Part shown: positions 17,645 to 26,215 of the stretch, one piece after another
Layout of the letters: each line of letters starts with the position of its first letter
Numbering within the stretch: the stretch's first letter is position 1
Assembly (NCBI RefSeq): GCF_927798095.1
Contig: NZ_CAKMMF010000014.1
Span: 1 to 64,000, forward strand
Direction of reading: 5' to 3'
Source: Paenibacillus plantiphilus
Lineage (GTDB): Bacteria; Bacillota; Bacilli; Paenibacillales; Paenibacillaceae
Length of the DNA stretch: 64,000 nucleotides
Made by a program: the position numbers and the translations under genes
The notes under the pieces: model-generated
Told to the model about the DNA's origin: nothing
The model's database searches: none
Seen by the model: the letters and a program-made list of their open reading frames with translations, nothing else

Positions 17645-18152
17645 ACACCTGATTCCATTGAAAATTCCAGCTCAATGTTTTCCGGGATGATGAAACGCCC
17701 AAATTCAAGCAGAGAGGCTTCCCAATTCAGCTAGCCCTTCCGCAGTGCTTTCTATCGGCGTTTCTTCGGATTGATTCATGTATGTGATCCGACGAGCTCC
17801 CCGAGGTCGGATGCTGTTCCCCAAATTTCAACGAAATCTGCCGCTCTGTAGACCGTGCTTGATGGTGGAGCAGATGTAACAAGCAATTGTTCAGCGTGAG
17901 CGAATTGCTATTCATAGCATGCTTATTGCCAACCGTTGGAGATGTGATCGACACAATCGGATGATCGGTAGACTTCATTGCTATCTCCTCGAAATCGATA
18001 TTATCTGCGGTAATATGAAACGCCTTATCCTCCTCGTATAACGAGGCCAATCTATCGATAACAGAGAGTGCTTCCGCTCTAGTGATCGGCTGATCTGGCT
18101 GGAAGGTTCCATCCATGTAACCCTCCACCAAACCAGACTCCTTCCCGTACAA
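17645..18152 (-). pseudogene. decayed paralogue of the giant toxin (SLH and interior fragments)
   Basis: The first part (18152 to about 17900) encodes GLVEGYMDGTFQPDQPITRAEA and IVSITSPTVG, matching the third SLH domain and the first Ig-like domain of the giant toxin. After a frame change, fragments RITYMNQSEE and AEGLAELG correspond to the GIY-YIG-like region. FGRFIIPENIELE near 17690 corresponds to HFIIPEDIALE of the giant toxin. More than 1000 residues between these blocks are deleted. The fragment lies immediately upstream of the intact gene, consistent with an old tandem duplication. Confidence 0.75.
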
Positions 18153-18189
18153 GACAACTACTTAATTTGAAATGACTGCGATAAAAGAA

Positions 18190-18221
18190 GGACCTTGCAA
18201 AGCCTATACTTTCCAAGGTCC
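18190..18221 (-). terminator. terminator of the Tad-like operon
   Basis: GGACCTTG and CAAGGTCC form an 8-bp stem with a 16-nt loop, 10 nt after the stop of the 1284-residue protein. The minus strand continues with TTCTTTTAT. Confidence 0.8.
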
Positions 18222-18230
18222 GCTCCATCC

Positions 18231-21200
18231 TCACCCACCGGCCCCATCATAATCATTCCGGGCAGAGTAATCTGATTCAAACAGAATAATATCGCCGCTC
18301 TTAAACGTGAACGGACCCGAGCTTGTCGCAAGTCCTTCAATTGCCCACATGTTGGTAAATGGTGTTTGATAGCCGAGCACCCTTGTATTCTCGTCATTGT
18401 TGCGGACCATGTTGATGTCGAAGTTCACCATGATGTATCCGCCATTAAGGAACTCCGACTCGCGGCCTGTCAGCACGCCTTTATACTTGGTCAGCAGCGT
18501 CTTCATATCTGTGCCTTTCGGAAGGATGTACGGTGCAATCGGAATGTTGTATTCTCCATGCCACTTCTGGACACTTCTACGCGCTGTCGTGGCATCAATG
18601 CCGATAGGCAGATTAGTAGTAGCACCTTCGAGCGTTCTCGCTTTATAGGATAGAATCTCAATCCCGTAGCCTTTGCCTATTGGCGTCTTGCGGATATTGA
18701 ATTCCTTATAGAAGCTGCTCCATGGAGTCTGCGTCCGCTCCGCTGGTTTCATGATCCAATAATACTCATATTGCGCCGCAGTCTTCAGCACAGCTTCATC
18801 AAGATTTCTCTCCGGTGCGGGAAGAACATAAGATCGGGTATACAGCTTCTGATCCTCGCTAGAACCAACCCGAATCATCTTATCCTTCTCTCCAGCGGCA
18901 TCATAGAACAGATCTACTTGCTCCCGCTTCGTCCCATCCTTCGAGACAAAATAGAAGGTCGGCTCAATCCGCACCCCGTCGCCTTTATCCCAGTAATTGC
19001 CAATGCTCTTGAAATTGAACAGAATAGGGTATCCGTTATGCGGAACGGTGTCCGTCTGGGTCGGATGTGAGCCCTTTCTAACCGGCAGTACCCATTTATG
19101 CTCTCGCCCTGCGATCGGATTGCCGTCCGGATCTTTCTTACCCGAGACATAGGCAGCGCCGCTATGCACTAGGGAGCCTGGAGTGGTGCGGAACACATTC
19201 TCATATCGGAAATCTCCAATATCTGTAATCTGGAAGCTGTGAATCCGTCCCGTTACACCGATGTCGATGATTCGCTCCGCACAATAGAGCGACCGATTGC
19301 CATTGAGTTCAGCTTGGCAAACAGCTGCAGCATCACTCGGCAGCCCATTGATTGCCCAAGCCTGGGTTCTCACCTCATAGTCACCCTCATTCACCCAGGT
19401 CGGCAGCTTAAAGGTCGCCTTGAGTACTCCGACAGGAATTTCAATCCATTCCTTTGCAGGGTAGAAGCTCGTTCCCCTTTCATCATATACACCGAATGGG
19501 AACTGCACCCTTTTCTGCGAGGTATACGCCTTATAATCACGATTGCCATAGCCAAGAATGGGCAAATGAAGTGCCGTTTCATCGAATTCCAACGTAAATG
19601 GCCGATCCAGCACCAGCACAGGCTTGGACATATCTCGAAACGAACCCATTCGCTGGTCGAAAGGCCGATTCGTATCTGGAATCGCGGAATCATTCACAAC
19701 TGGTGTATGCACAGTGACTGGATTCGGTCCCAATGGAAACTTCACTTGAGCCGCAGGGCTGAATAATCCCTCGACCAAGGAGTAATTCAAATATCCGCTT
19801 GACCCATATACATCATTCTTAGTGGAGGCAGGTATCTGTATCGACTGCCGGTGCAGCACATCATTGCCGATTATTCCTGGCTCAGGAATAGCCCCAGGCA
19901 CTGCCGTTTTTTCTTCTATCCAAGCATCACTCATGACGGTTGTACCGTTCACAATTATTCGGTCATTGCGTACAAGCACCTTGCCTACCTGCTGCTCTGC
20001 CGTGGTTTCGAAGCCGGAATGGAAATCCGTCCCCGACCAACTGCTTCTATGAACGCTTGTAGAGCCCAGATCAACGCTTTTGCTGATTATCCGAGCTTCC
20101 TGAAGATGCTCTGCCTCGGAGGAGCCATGCCATACATCCGCAGTAGGCGGCGTGTACCCTGTCGGGTCAATTCTGACGCCTCCTCCATAGATCGATCCAT
20201 TATTCACCTTTGCATGGTCGATACCATAAAGCGCGAATTTATCTGCAACATAGTAAGTGAACGGTCGTTTGATAGCGTATGTCTTACTGACGACAGAAGG
20301 AGTATCGTATACGGTTCTTGTCGTCGTTCCGGTAATACAGGGTTCCGTGTATTTCTTTCCCTTCGAATCCTTGAGCTCGCATGTCCCCCACACATTATCA
20401 GTCTCTTCCCAATACTTGGTGTAGCTTTTCTTCACAGTAATGTTATAGATCTTCATGCCAGTTACACCCGTAAAACCGAATTCGCTCAAATATTTCTTCG
20501 CTTCCGTTACATTCGCATACAAATTCTCTGTGCCCGGTATGCCCTTGGCCACATTGAATTTTTCCCTGCCCCTGTCAGAAGCAGCCAATACTGTTCTATG
20601 CGAGGTGTCCATCGAGCTGGAGCCCCCGCTGGCATGCTTCAGAATAGTTTCACCAATGCTATCCTCAGCTTGCTTGCCTTCTTTGTTGTATACGCGAATG
20701 CTGGCGGTTACCGAGTTACTGCTGCTATTGATCGGAATATTAACAGCCAGACTCAGACTTCGCGACTTCCCGTTCAGACTGCCGTTCTTCTGTGAAGGAT
20801 TGATAAGTGATATATTATTCAGTCCAATTAGCTCATAACGATCCAATTCGGTATTCGTATTAATAAGAGCCTCCAGCGTACCCGTGACATTCGTCTTATT
20901 GCTATCCACATGATGCGGAATATGCAGGGAAAGATCCACCGTAATGGCAGGCTCCGCGCTCTTCTTATACACACCCCAGAAATAATGACCGCCACGTTCA
21001 ACCTCAAGCTGACGTTTGCTCATTGCTTCACCGGTGGATTGTTCGAAGTAAAGCCTGCTCGTATCCGCTCGGGAAGTATGATAACTGCCGGCCAGCTCAT
21101 AGAGATGTCCCCCGCTAGCAATCTGCAGCGGATACGTATACGCCGCTGTCTGTCCGGATCGATAATTTCCAATATATAGATCAGACTTCAACAGCTTCCC

Positions 21201-22085
21201 GCTGTCATCGACGAACTTGGCGTCTACTCTTGCTCCTTCCGCATCATAGATCGCAACGACCGTCGTACCCCCATAGGAGACCGTAATATTGCGTTTCGTT
21301 ATGGAGTCGTCAACCTCATACCATCGTTTGCGCGGCTCAGGCTGTGCATTATGCTCAATCCATGAGTTGCTCAATTCAAGCGCGGCTCCATTGTGATTCA
21401 ACACCCGATCCAGAACAATCGGGCCAGGATAAGCGCCCGCGGGATATTCACCAAGCAGCTTGGGCGGAGCCAGCTGTTGACCCTTCTTATCCTTGTAGGC
21501 GATATAGAGCTGATTCTTGCTCGTGAATTTGACAGGAATGTCGTAATATTGGCGGAATCCGCTCTTCACCTGCCACTCCTGTGCTCCCATAACGTCTTTC
21601 AGCGTCAAATACTCACCGCTCATCGGGATCAGCTTGCCGCTCGCATCCTTCTGATAGAGCTTGAAGATGGCGGAGAAGTACAATTCTTCGCCCTCCTTCA
21701 CATTGGTGAAGCCTTGCTTCATTAGCAGCTTCTCCACCTCTGCCTTCGCGACGGAATACGTAGTATACGTTCTCCCCCTCAGCGTAACCGGGTCACCTGT
21801 CTGGAACGTCCGGAAGACTGCCTTCGGCCCCTCTCCTGAGACGGGATTGCATTGCTGGTCCCATATCTCCAGCCGAGAATCCCCACAATGCCTCTCTTTG
21901 CGGACAACCCAGCCCGCCACTTTATATAAAGCATTCGTTGTCCTCGCTGTCTCAGCGATCGAGAACTCCAGATCACCGCTGGGACGAAAGCTGATCGATA
22001 CCCTTGCTTCCGCCTGTGAAGGCAGAATCGCTAAGATGAACGCTATAACGACCCAAACAACAACAAACTTCTGCAGTCGCCTCAT
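18231..22085 (-). CDS. 1284-residue secreted protein, last gene of the Tad-like operon
   Basis: The protein begins with a Sec signal peptide (MRRLQKFVVVWVV, cleavage near AEA-RV). The rest is long, beta-rich and lacks internal membrane segments. It has repeated strands with Tyr/Thr-rich edges and a cysteine pair early (HCGDS, QQCNPV). I recognise no catalytic motif, SLH, LPXTG or wall-binding domain. Its ATG overlaps the preceding gene's stop as ATGA, with GGAGGAGG upstream, so the two are translationally coupled. As the terminal, largest and only clearly exported adhesin-sized product of a pilus/secretion-like operon, it is a candidate tip adhesin or dedicated substrate. That role is inference. 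A terminator follows. Confidence 0.65.
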   Translation of the reverse strand: MRRLQKFVVVWVVIAFILAILPSQAEARVSISFRPSGDLEFSIAETARTTNALYKVAGWVVRKERHCGDSRLEIWDQQCNPVSGEGPKAVFRTFQTGDPVTLRGRTYTTYSVAKAEVEKLLMKQGFTNVKEGEELYFSAIFKLYQKDASGKLIPMSGEYLTLKDVMGAQEWQVKSGFRQYYDIPVKFTSKNQLYIAYKDKKGQQLAPPKLLGEYPAGAYPGPIVLDRVLNHNGAALELSNSWIEHNAQPEPRKRWYEVDDSITKRNITVSYGGTTVVAIYDAEGARVDAKFVDDSGKLLKSDLYIGNYRSGQTAAYTYPLQIASGGHLYELAGSYHTSRADTSRLYFEQSTGEAMSKRQLEVERGGHYFWGVYKKSAEPAITVDLSLHIPHHVDSNKTNVTGTLEALINTNTELDRYELIGLNNISLINPSQKNGSLNGKSRSLSLAVNIPINSSSNSVTASIRVYNKEGKQAEDSIGETILKHASGGSSSMDTSHRTVLAASDRGREKFNVAKGIPGTENLYANVTEAKKYLSEFGFTGVTGMKIYNITVKKSYTKYWEETDNVWGTCELKDSKGKKYTEPCITGTTTRTVYDTPSVVSKTYAIKRPFTYYVADKFALYGIDHAKVNNGSIYGGGVRIDPTGYTPPTADVWHGSSEAEHLQEARIISKSVDLGSTSVHRSSWSGTDFHSGFETTAEQQVGKVLVRNDRIIVNGTTVMSDAWIEEKTAVPGAIPEPGIIGNDVLHRQSIQIPASTKNDVYGSSGYLNYSLVEGLFSPAAQVKFPLGPNPVTVHTPVVNDSAIPDTNRPFDQRMGSFRDMSKPVLVLDRPFTLEFDETALHLPILGYGNRDYKAYTSQKRVQFPFGVYDERGTSFYPAKEWIEIPVGVLKATFKLPTWVNEGDYEVRTQAWAINGLPSDAAAVCQAELNGNRSLYCAERIIDIGVTGRIHSFQITDIGDFRYENVFRTTPGSLVHSGAAYVSGKKDPDGNPIAGREHKWVLPVRKGSHPTQTDTVPHNGYPILFNFKSIGNYWDKGDGVRIEPTFYFVSKDGTKREQVDLFYDAAGEKDKMIRVGSSEDQKLYTRSYVLPAPERNLDEAVLKTAAQYEYYWIMKPAERTQTPWSSFYKEFNIRKTPIGKGYGIEILSYKARTLEGATTNLPIGIDATTARRSVQKWHGEYNIPIAPYILPKGTDMKTLLTKYKGVLTGRESEFLNGGYIMVNFDINMVRNNDENTRVLGYQTPFTNMWAIEGLATSSGPFTFKSGDIILFESDYSARNDYDGAGG

Positions 22086-23212
22086 AATTGCTCGCCGACC
22101 TCCTCCTGAATGCTGCCTACCGGCGTGAAGAATAGATGATCATGCAGCTCGACCCCATAATGGGGCCAAGGATCGCCTGATACATTCGTCGAAAGCACAA
22201 TATCCGCATACCCCCGATACCATACTCCGATCTTCAGCTTCACCTCGTAGGAGGCCTGAAAGGTATCCAGCAATGTACCATAATCAGCATCTGCTTCCAG
22301 AACCCTGAATCTGACCATCGTCCGCATCATATATTTGCCATCCTGCATATAGGTCATGGATGGCTCCGGCTCTGCCCAGCCCTCAAGGCGAATGCCATTA
22401 TTCTGCACCCATTCCGCATACTGAACGCGGGTAATGCTGTCGAGGCTGCTGCTATTCATATAGGGCCGGAAGGATTCCGCCCAAGTGGAGGGATCTATCG
22501 TACGATAATCGACAGAGAAGACAAGGTCATAGTAATTTCTTATCCGTTTAACCCATTGATCAAGATTCTCCCGATTGAAGTTTGGATTCTGAAAAGCCTC
22601 AGAGGCTGGCATACGCGGACTAGCGGGATTAATCTGTTTGCGGTAACCCATAATATAAGCGCTGTTGGATACATCCTCCAGCACATAAGCCCACTCACCG
22701 GTATTGCCGGGCAGCCGCTCCGTGCGTATTAGCCTCCCCCAGGCATCCAGATTCGGACTGCTTTTGGCGAAGACTTCATCCGTAATAAGCACCGTATAAG
22801 CTTCACTATCCCACCTCACCTTGGCGCCTAGCCCTTCGCTGATGAAGCGGAGAGGCACCATCGTTCTGCCTTCAACTTGAACAGCGGATGTATCCAGCGT
22901 TATTCGCTTGCCGTTCACTACAGCTTGCAGGCTGTTCAGCCGCAAAGCGACGCTTCTCTGCCCATATTTGATCTCAATACGGCCGTTGCTCTGCCACTGC
23001 AGCGTTGCACCAAGCTTCTGAACAATAATACGAAGCGGGACCATCGTCCGATTATTGATATCTACATAAGGCTGCGCGTCCGCAAATGCTACCTTCAACC
23101 CGTTGACGATTACACCGATCGGCACATCAGCAGCTGCGGGTATCGAACCTGATGACAGCGCTATCAGCAATGCTGCCAGCCCAGCCAATAACCGCTTACG
23201 AAGCAATAACAT
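22082..23212 (-). CDS. exported stalk-domain (copper amine oxidase N-terminal-like) protein of the Tad-like operon
   Basis: The roughly 376-residue protein has a signal peptide (MLLLRKRLLAGLAALLIALSS, cleavage near AAA-DV). A stalk domain of two beta-alpha repeats follows at about residues 35-150: NNRTMVPLRIIVQKLGA and VEGRTMVPLRFISEGLGA, then YTVLITDEV. The C-terminal 200 residues are unassigned, with several Trp and Tyr-rich strands. The start at 23212 has AGGAGG 8 nt upstream. It overlaps the 1284-residue gene by ATGA. In Bacillales such domains mediate extracellular protein contacts rather than amine oxidation. Here it may be the extracellular partner of the 1284-residue protein. Confidence 0.75.
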   Translation of the reverse strand: MLLLRKRLLAGLAALLIALSSGSIPAAADVPIGVIVNGLKVAFADAQPYVDINNRTMVPLRIIVQKLGATLQWQSNGRIEIKYGQRSVALRLNSLQAVVNGKRITLDTSAVQVEGRTMVPLRFISEGLGAKVRWDSEAYTVLITDEVFAKSSPNLDAWGRLIRTERLPGNTGEWAYVLEDVSNSAYIMGYRKQINPASPRMPASEAFQNPNFNRENLDQWVKRIRNYYDLVFSVDYRTIDPSTWAESFRPYMNSSSLDSITRVQYAEWVQNNGIRLEGWAEPEPSMTYMQDGKYMMRTMVRFRVLEADADYGTLLDTFQASYEVKLKIGVWYRGYADIVLSTNVSGDPWPHYGVELHDHLFFTPVGSIQEEVGEQL

Positions 23213-23229
23213 GATTAATTCCTCCTGTC

Positions 23230-24201
23230 CTATGGACAATCTTGAATGAAATAACCTTTACTCGCCGCCTCTTCCGGGTCATAGAACACCTCCACTGTAT
23301 TCAAGCCAATCGGAGCGCATGTATTAGGATAAGCTTTGAACTGCTGTGACACTGAATCGAATACTCCAATAAGCTGCTTTCTCTGAACAACAGCTCCTCC
23401 CCCATAAGAGAAGGCATCCAGCCGCTCTCCGCCGGGCAGCGGATAACCCTGCATGAATGCGATCATGCCGACATTCTGGAAGGACTGCTCATTCAGGCCG
23501 CGGGGCAGACTGAACTTGATGTTCAGCCCCATACGGCGAACAAGCTCCATGTGACGATTAACAGCGCCGGCCAAATCCTTCTCCAGGTTGGAGGCAATCG
23601 CGTTTTGCCGGATTTGCTTGAATACTAGTTCATCTGATAGTTGACCAAACCCGGCTCCTAGCTGGGCTGCCAGCTCATTATGCTTGCCTTTCACGAATTG
23701 ATTGGCCGGCTTGTTATAGACCACCGCATGCTCGTCAAGCGTGAAATAAACCGTGTTGCCATTAGACAGCTTGTAAGTATAAGGGCGAATGGGCCAGATA
23801 ACAGGCCGAAGCTCCTTGCCTGATGGATCCTCCAACGTAACCAGCACATAACCGTCATAGTGGAGAAACACCATGGCGGGGATATGCATCATTAAGTTTT
23901 GCCGTTCAACGGAATTGCCACCGACCCCGAATTTCATAGCCAGATTATGATAAAATACGCCCAGCGCCTCTTCGCCAAATCCCAACTTCTTGGCGCCCGC
24001 ATAATGAATATTCGACTTATTCTGCTGAGCCTCCAGCTGGGATAGATAATAGGACGTATCGTCCACAGCCGATTGAAAGGCGTCGCTATACAGCTTGTAC
24101 ATGCTTTCGTTCCCATCATGAAATGTCTGTTTCGTATCGTGGATGAAGGCCAGTGGAATCGCTACAATGAGGAAAAACAACAAAATGCTAAGGGGCTTCA
24201 C
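23230..24201 (-). CDS. single-anchor membrane protein of the Tad-like operon
   Basis: The roughly 324-residue product has one N-terminal membrane segment (VKPLSILLFFLIVAIPLAF) and a long extracellular domain with a late cysteine pair (NTCAPIG and QDCP at the end). I prefer the GTG at 24201 because GGGGGGATGG lies just upstream; the same G-run style precedes other genes of this operon. An ATG at 24219 lacks a binding site. It overlaps the preceding gene by about 14 nt. No enzymatic motif is seen. Position and topology (short inside, one anchor, long outside) fit a TadE/TadF-type minor pseudopilin or assembly protein. The family is not certain. Confidence 0.6.
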   Translation of the reverse strand: MKPLSILLFFLIVAIPLAFIHDTKQTFHDGNESMYKLYSDAFQSAVDDTSYYLSQLEAQQNKSNIHYAGAKKLGFGEEALGVFYHNLAMKFGVGGNSVERQNLMMHIPAMVFLHYDGYVLVTLEDPSGKELRPVIWPIRPYTYKLSNGNTVYFTLDEHAVVYNKPANQFVKGKHNELAAQLGAGFGQLSDELVFKQIRQNAIASNLEKDLAGAVNRHMELVRRMGLNIKFSLPRGLNEQSFQNVGMIAFMQGYPLPGGERLDAFSYGGGAVVQRKQLIGVFDSVSQQFKAYPNTCAPIGLNTVEVFYDPEEAASKGYFIQDCP

Positions 24202-24730
24202 TTCTAACCATCCCCCCATACGAAGCAAGTATCGGTATATGTGTCGTACTGCCGAGCACCATGCCCTGCAGACGGCTGTTAAGTGTCGTTCCTTTGGACT
24301 GTACGCGTACCTGCAGCAGATCTCCGGCATGCATCGGATACCGTCTCAGCTCTTCGTTAACGACAGTGTACGGATAGAGATTATCTAGAATGTCTCTTGT
24401 GAACGTGCCTATGTATTCAATGGTGTACCGATTCTGGAAGGTAGCCGGATTATTCGGGTCCGTATAGTAGGGCTGGATTGTTTTACGATAATGCTCCATT
24501 TGGACATCGAATACAGCACCTGTTCCGTCCAGTTGTCCGAGCAAAGTTTCATAATCCCGTACATCGATATAGCCTTTTCCTCTGGTCGTGTCCACGAATT
24601 CCTGAACAGCGGAGGCGGCGGCCTGGCGGGAAACTTCGTCGCTGCGATCCGTTATCCGAAGCGCGGGATAGACGACAAAGCCGATAATAATCAAGATAAG
24701 AACAACGACGGATTTAAACGCATCAACCAC
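24188..24730 (-). CDS. pseudopilin-like membrane protein of the Tad-like operon
   Basis: This roughly 180-residue protein has a short N-terminus, one long hydrophobic helix (VVVLILIIIGFVVYP) near residues 8-24, then a soluble domain. This is the layout of TadE/TadF-like minor pseudopilins. The GTG at 24730 is chosen because GGCGGTGAG lies 6-8 nt upstream, right after the stop of the preceding gene at 24745; the frame extends further upstream into that gene. No Glu+5 type IV pilin motif is present after the start. It overlaps the next gene. Confidence 0.6.
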   Translation of the reverse strand: MVDAFKSVVVLILIIIGFVVYPALRITDRSDEVSRQAAASAVQEFVDTTRGKGYIDVRDYETLLGQLDGTGAVFDVQMEHYRKTIQPYYTDPNNPATFQNRYTIEYIGTFTRDILDNLYPYTVVNEELRRYPMHAGDLLQVRVQSKGTTLNSRLQGMVLGSTTHIPILASYGGMVRSEAP

Positions 24731-24744
24731 TGTAAACTCACCGC

Positions 24745-25113
24745 CTACTGTGCTGCTGTAATAGAAATCGTTTTGCCCCATGCATCCCGAGCAATTGTGA
24801 GCGTATAGAAAGCTACGTTAAGCACACCGCTGAAGTCGATCGAGTCCATCTCTGTATTGGAGTCGATTAATAAACCGTCCAGATTAAGAACGAACTCGCC
24901 TTCCTTCGCATAAGTTACAAGCCCCAGCACCTGCTCCCCGGCCATCCGAGACAAATCGGCGGTTCCGGTATAAGCGCCTTCGAACAGCTTCGGCCGGCTC
25001 CAATCGGAAGAGAGCGCGCTCATCTGCTGCTCGCCCTTCAAGAACATAATGGAACCCGTCGCAAACAAGATCCATACGAATACAGTGACAAGGAATGAAC
25101 GTGCGATCTCCAT
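24745..25113 (-). CDS. small membrane-anchored pilin-like protein
   Basis: The 122-residue protein has one N-terminal membrane segment (FLVTVFVWILFATGSIMF) followed by a small extracellular domain ending SITAAQ. AAAGGAGTG precedes the ATG. It begins the part of the operon downstream of the hairpin at 25149-25180 and is closely spaced with the next gene (14 nt). The topology fits a minor pilin or TadE-like protein. No closer family was recognised. Confidence 0.55.
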   Translation of the reverse strand: MEIARSFLVTVFVWILFATGSIMFLKGEQQMSALSSDWSRPKLFEGAYTGTADLSRMAGEQVLGLVTYAKEGEFVLNLDGLLIDSNTEMDSIDFSGVLNVAFYTLTIARDAWGKTISITAAQ

Positions 25114-25148
25114 GCTGCGCTGTCACTCCTTTGCTAGAGATAGGATGA

Positions 25149-25180
25149 AGCAGGCCTTCGGACAGAGCCGAAGGCCTGCT
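25149..25180 (-). promoter_or_regulatory. perfect intra-operon hairpin after the pilin-like genes
   Basis: AGCAGGCCTTCGG and CCGAAGGCCTGCT form a perfect 13-bp stem with a 6-nt loop, between the second pilin-like gene and the next gene. No T-run follows on the minus strand. It is therefore more likely an mRNA-stabilising or partial-termination element than a full terminator. Confidence 0.7.
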
Positions 25181-25186
25181 GAGGGA

Positions 25187-25657
25187 TTATTGTTGCTCGA
25201 ATCGGATATGACGAATTACTCCATTACCATCTTTATAAATGGACGATTTAAACCTTGCTGTCGGGTTAACATAAGTCGCTTGAGTTTGATCAGTCATGAG
25301 TGTATGTGTAACAAGTGTCGTGCATGTAACTGATACTGAAGGATTAGCAGCCGAATAACATTTTTTGTCAGTAGCATGGTTATAACCGGTCATTAGAAGT
25401 GTTTTCATTTCAATGGAGAAGAACGGCCGATCCTTATACCGCTTGATCGCTTCCAAAACATCCGTCCCCGTTACAGTTGTATTCTCATAGTTGTTGAACT
25501 CTGATTGAGCCAGCGCCACAGACTGAGAAACCGCTTGCTCTTGACCACGTTGGAAGTAGCCTTGGGTTACCATGAAGACACTGATCCCTGCTGCTACAAT
25601 CAGCAACGTAAGGATAATTCCAATCGCCCACTTTAACCCCGTTGATACATTTTCCAT
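25187..25657 (-). CDS. pilin-like protein 2 of the Tad-like operon
   Basis: The roughly 156-residue protein starts at the ATG with AGAGGAGTG about 7 nt upstream. An N-terminal 13-residue cytoplasmic piece is followed by a hydrophobic helix (WAIGIILTLLIVAAGISVF) and a soluble domain. The domain has a Cys pair (KKCYSA and VTCTT) and a C-terminal FKSSIYKDGNGVIRHI. It is paralogous to the preceding gene (25692-26198): same start pattern, same SEFNNYENTTVTGTDVL-like block and same C-terminal strand pair. Both probably form the fibre or periplasm-like scaffold, but neither has a canonical Flp pilin Glu-Tyr motif. Confidence 0.65.
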   Translation of the reverse strand: MENVSTGLKWAIGIILTLLIVAAGISVFMVTQGYFQRGQEQAVSQSVALAQSEFNNYENTTVTGTDVLEAIKRYKDRPFFSIEMKTLLMTGYNHATDKKCYSAANPSVSVTCTTLVTHTLMTDQTQATYVNPTARFKSSIYKDGNGVIRHIRFEQQ

Positions 25658-25691
25658 GAATACCACTCCTCTTTCACCCATTAATTTATAA

Positions 25692-26198
25692 TTACTGCAT
25701 CTTGAAATAGATGCCAGCAATCCGGTCGTTGCCGTCCTTCACCACTGTTGTGCGGAATCTGGCTTGTGGAGGTACATAATACGAGTGGGTGACGGTAGTT
25801 ACATCTGCTTCCTTCACGGAGCAAGTAGTCGTTCCACCATTTATTTTGCCGTTCGCATAGTCGAAGCTTGGGCAGTTGGAGCCTGTGCCGCCATTGGGCG
25901 CGCTGGGTGTCATGCCGAACTGTTGGGTTCCGCCCCGGCTCGTCTGTACGTATAAATGAAACGCATCCAGCGTGTAATACCTGCGATAAGCGGTTAGCAG
26001 CTGTGAACCGCTTACAACCTGGTTGTCATAAGCGGCGAACTGCGCCTCGGACATTAATCGAGCCTGCTCTGCCGCCTGCTGCTGCGCTGCTGACCCGATC
26101 GGCTGGGCCTTATTCCACAGAAGAAGTCCCGTGCTAATAATAGCCAGCGTTATTAGCAAACCAACAGACCATTGCAGAAATTTCGTGATGTTATCCAT
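25692..26198 (-). CDS. pilin-like protein 1 of the Tad-like operon
   Basis: The 168-residue protein has residues 1-10 inside (MDNITKFLQW), a hydrophobic helix (VGLLITLAIISTGLLL) and a coiled/helical stretch rich in Gln/Ala (QQQAAEQARL). Then come AAYDNQVVSGSQLLTAYRRY and a Cys-containing beta domain (NCPSFDYANG, TTTCSV) ending FRTTVVKDGNDRIAGIYF. It is the paralogue of the next gene. AGAGGATG lies upstream of the ATG. The pair in tandem resembles major pilin duplications in Tad loci. No prepilin peptidase gene is in the window, and the processing site is not obvious. Confidence 0.65.
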   Translation of the reverse strand: MDNITKFLQWSVGLLITLAIISTGLLLWNKAQPIGSAAQQQAAEQARLMSEAQFAAYDNQVVSGSQLLTAYRRYYTLDAFHLYVQTSRGGTQQFGMTPSAPNGGTGSNCPSFDYANGKINGGTTTCSVKEADVTTVTHSYYVPPQARFRTTVVKDGNDRIAGIYFKMQ

Positions 26199-26215
26199 CC
26201 CATCATCCTCTTCTT

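Noticed and set aside
18158-18397. Minus-strand 79-codon frame over the operon terminator
   Set aside because: It overlaps the 3' end of the 1284-residue gene in another frame and crosses its terminator.
19851-20795. Plus-strand open frame of 314 codons
   Set aside because: It is antisense to the 1284-residue secreted protein. There is no start site and no recognisable product.
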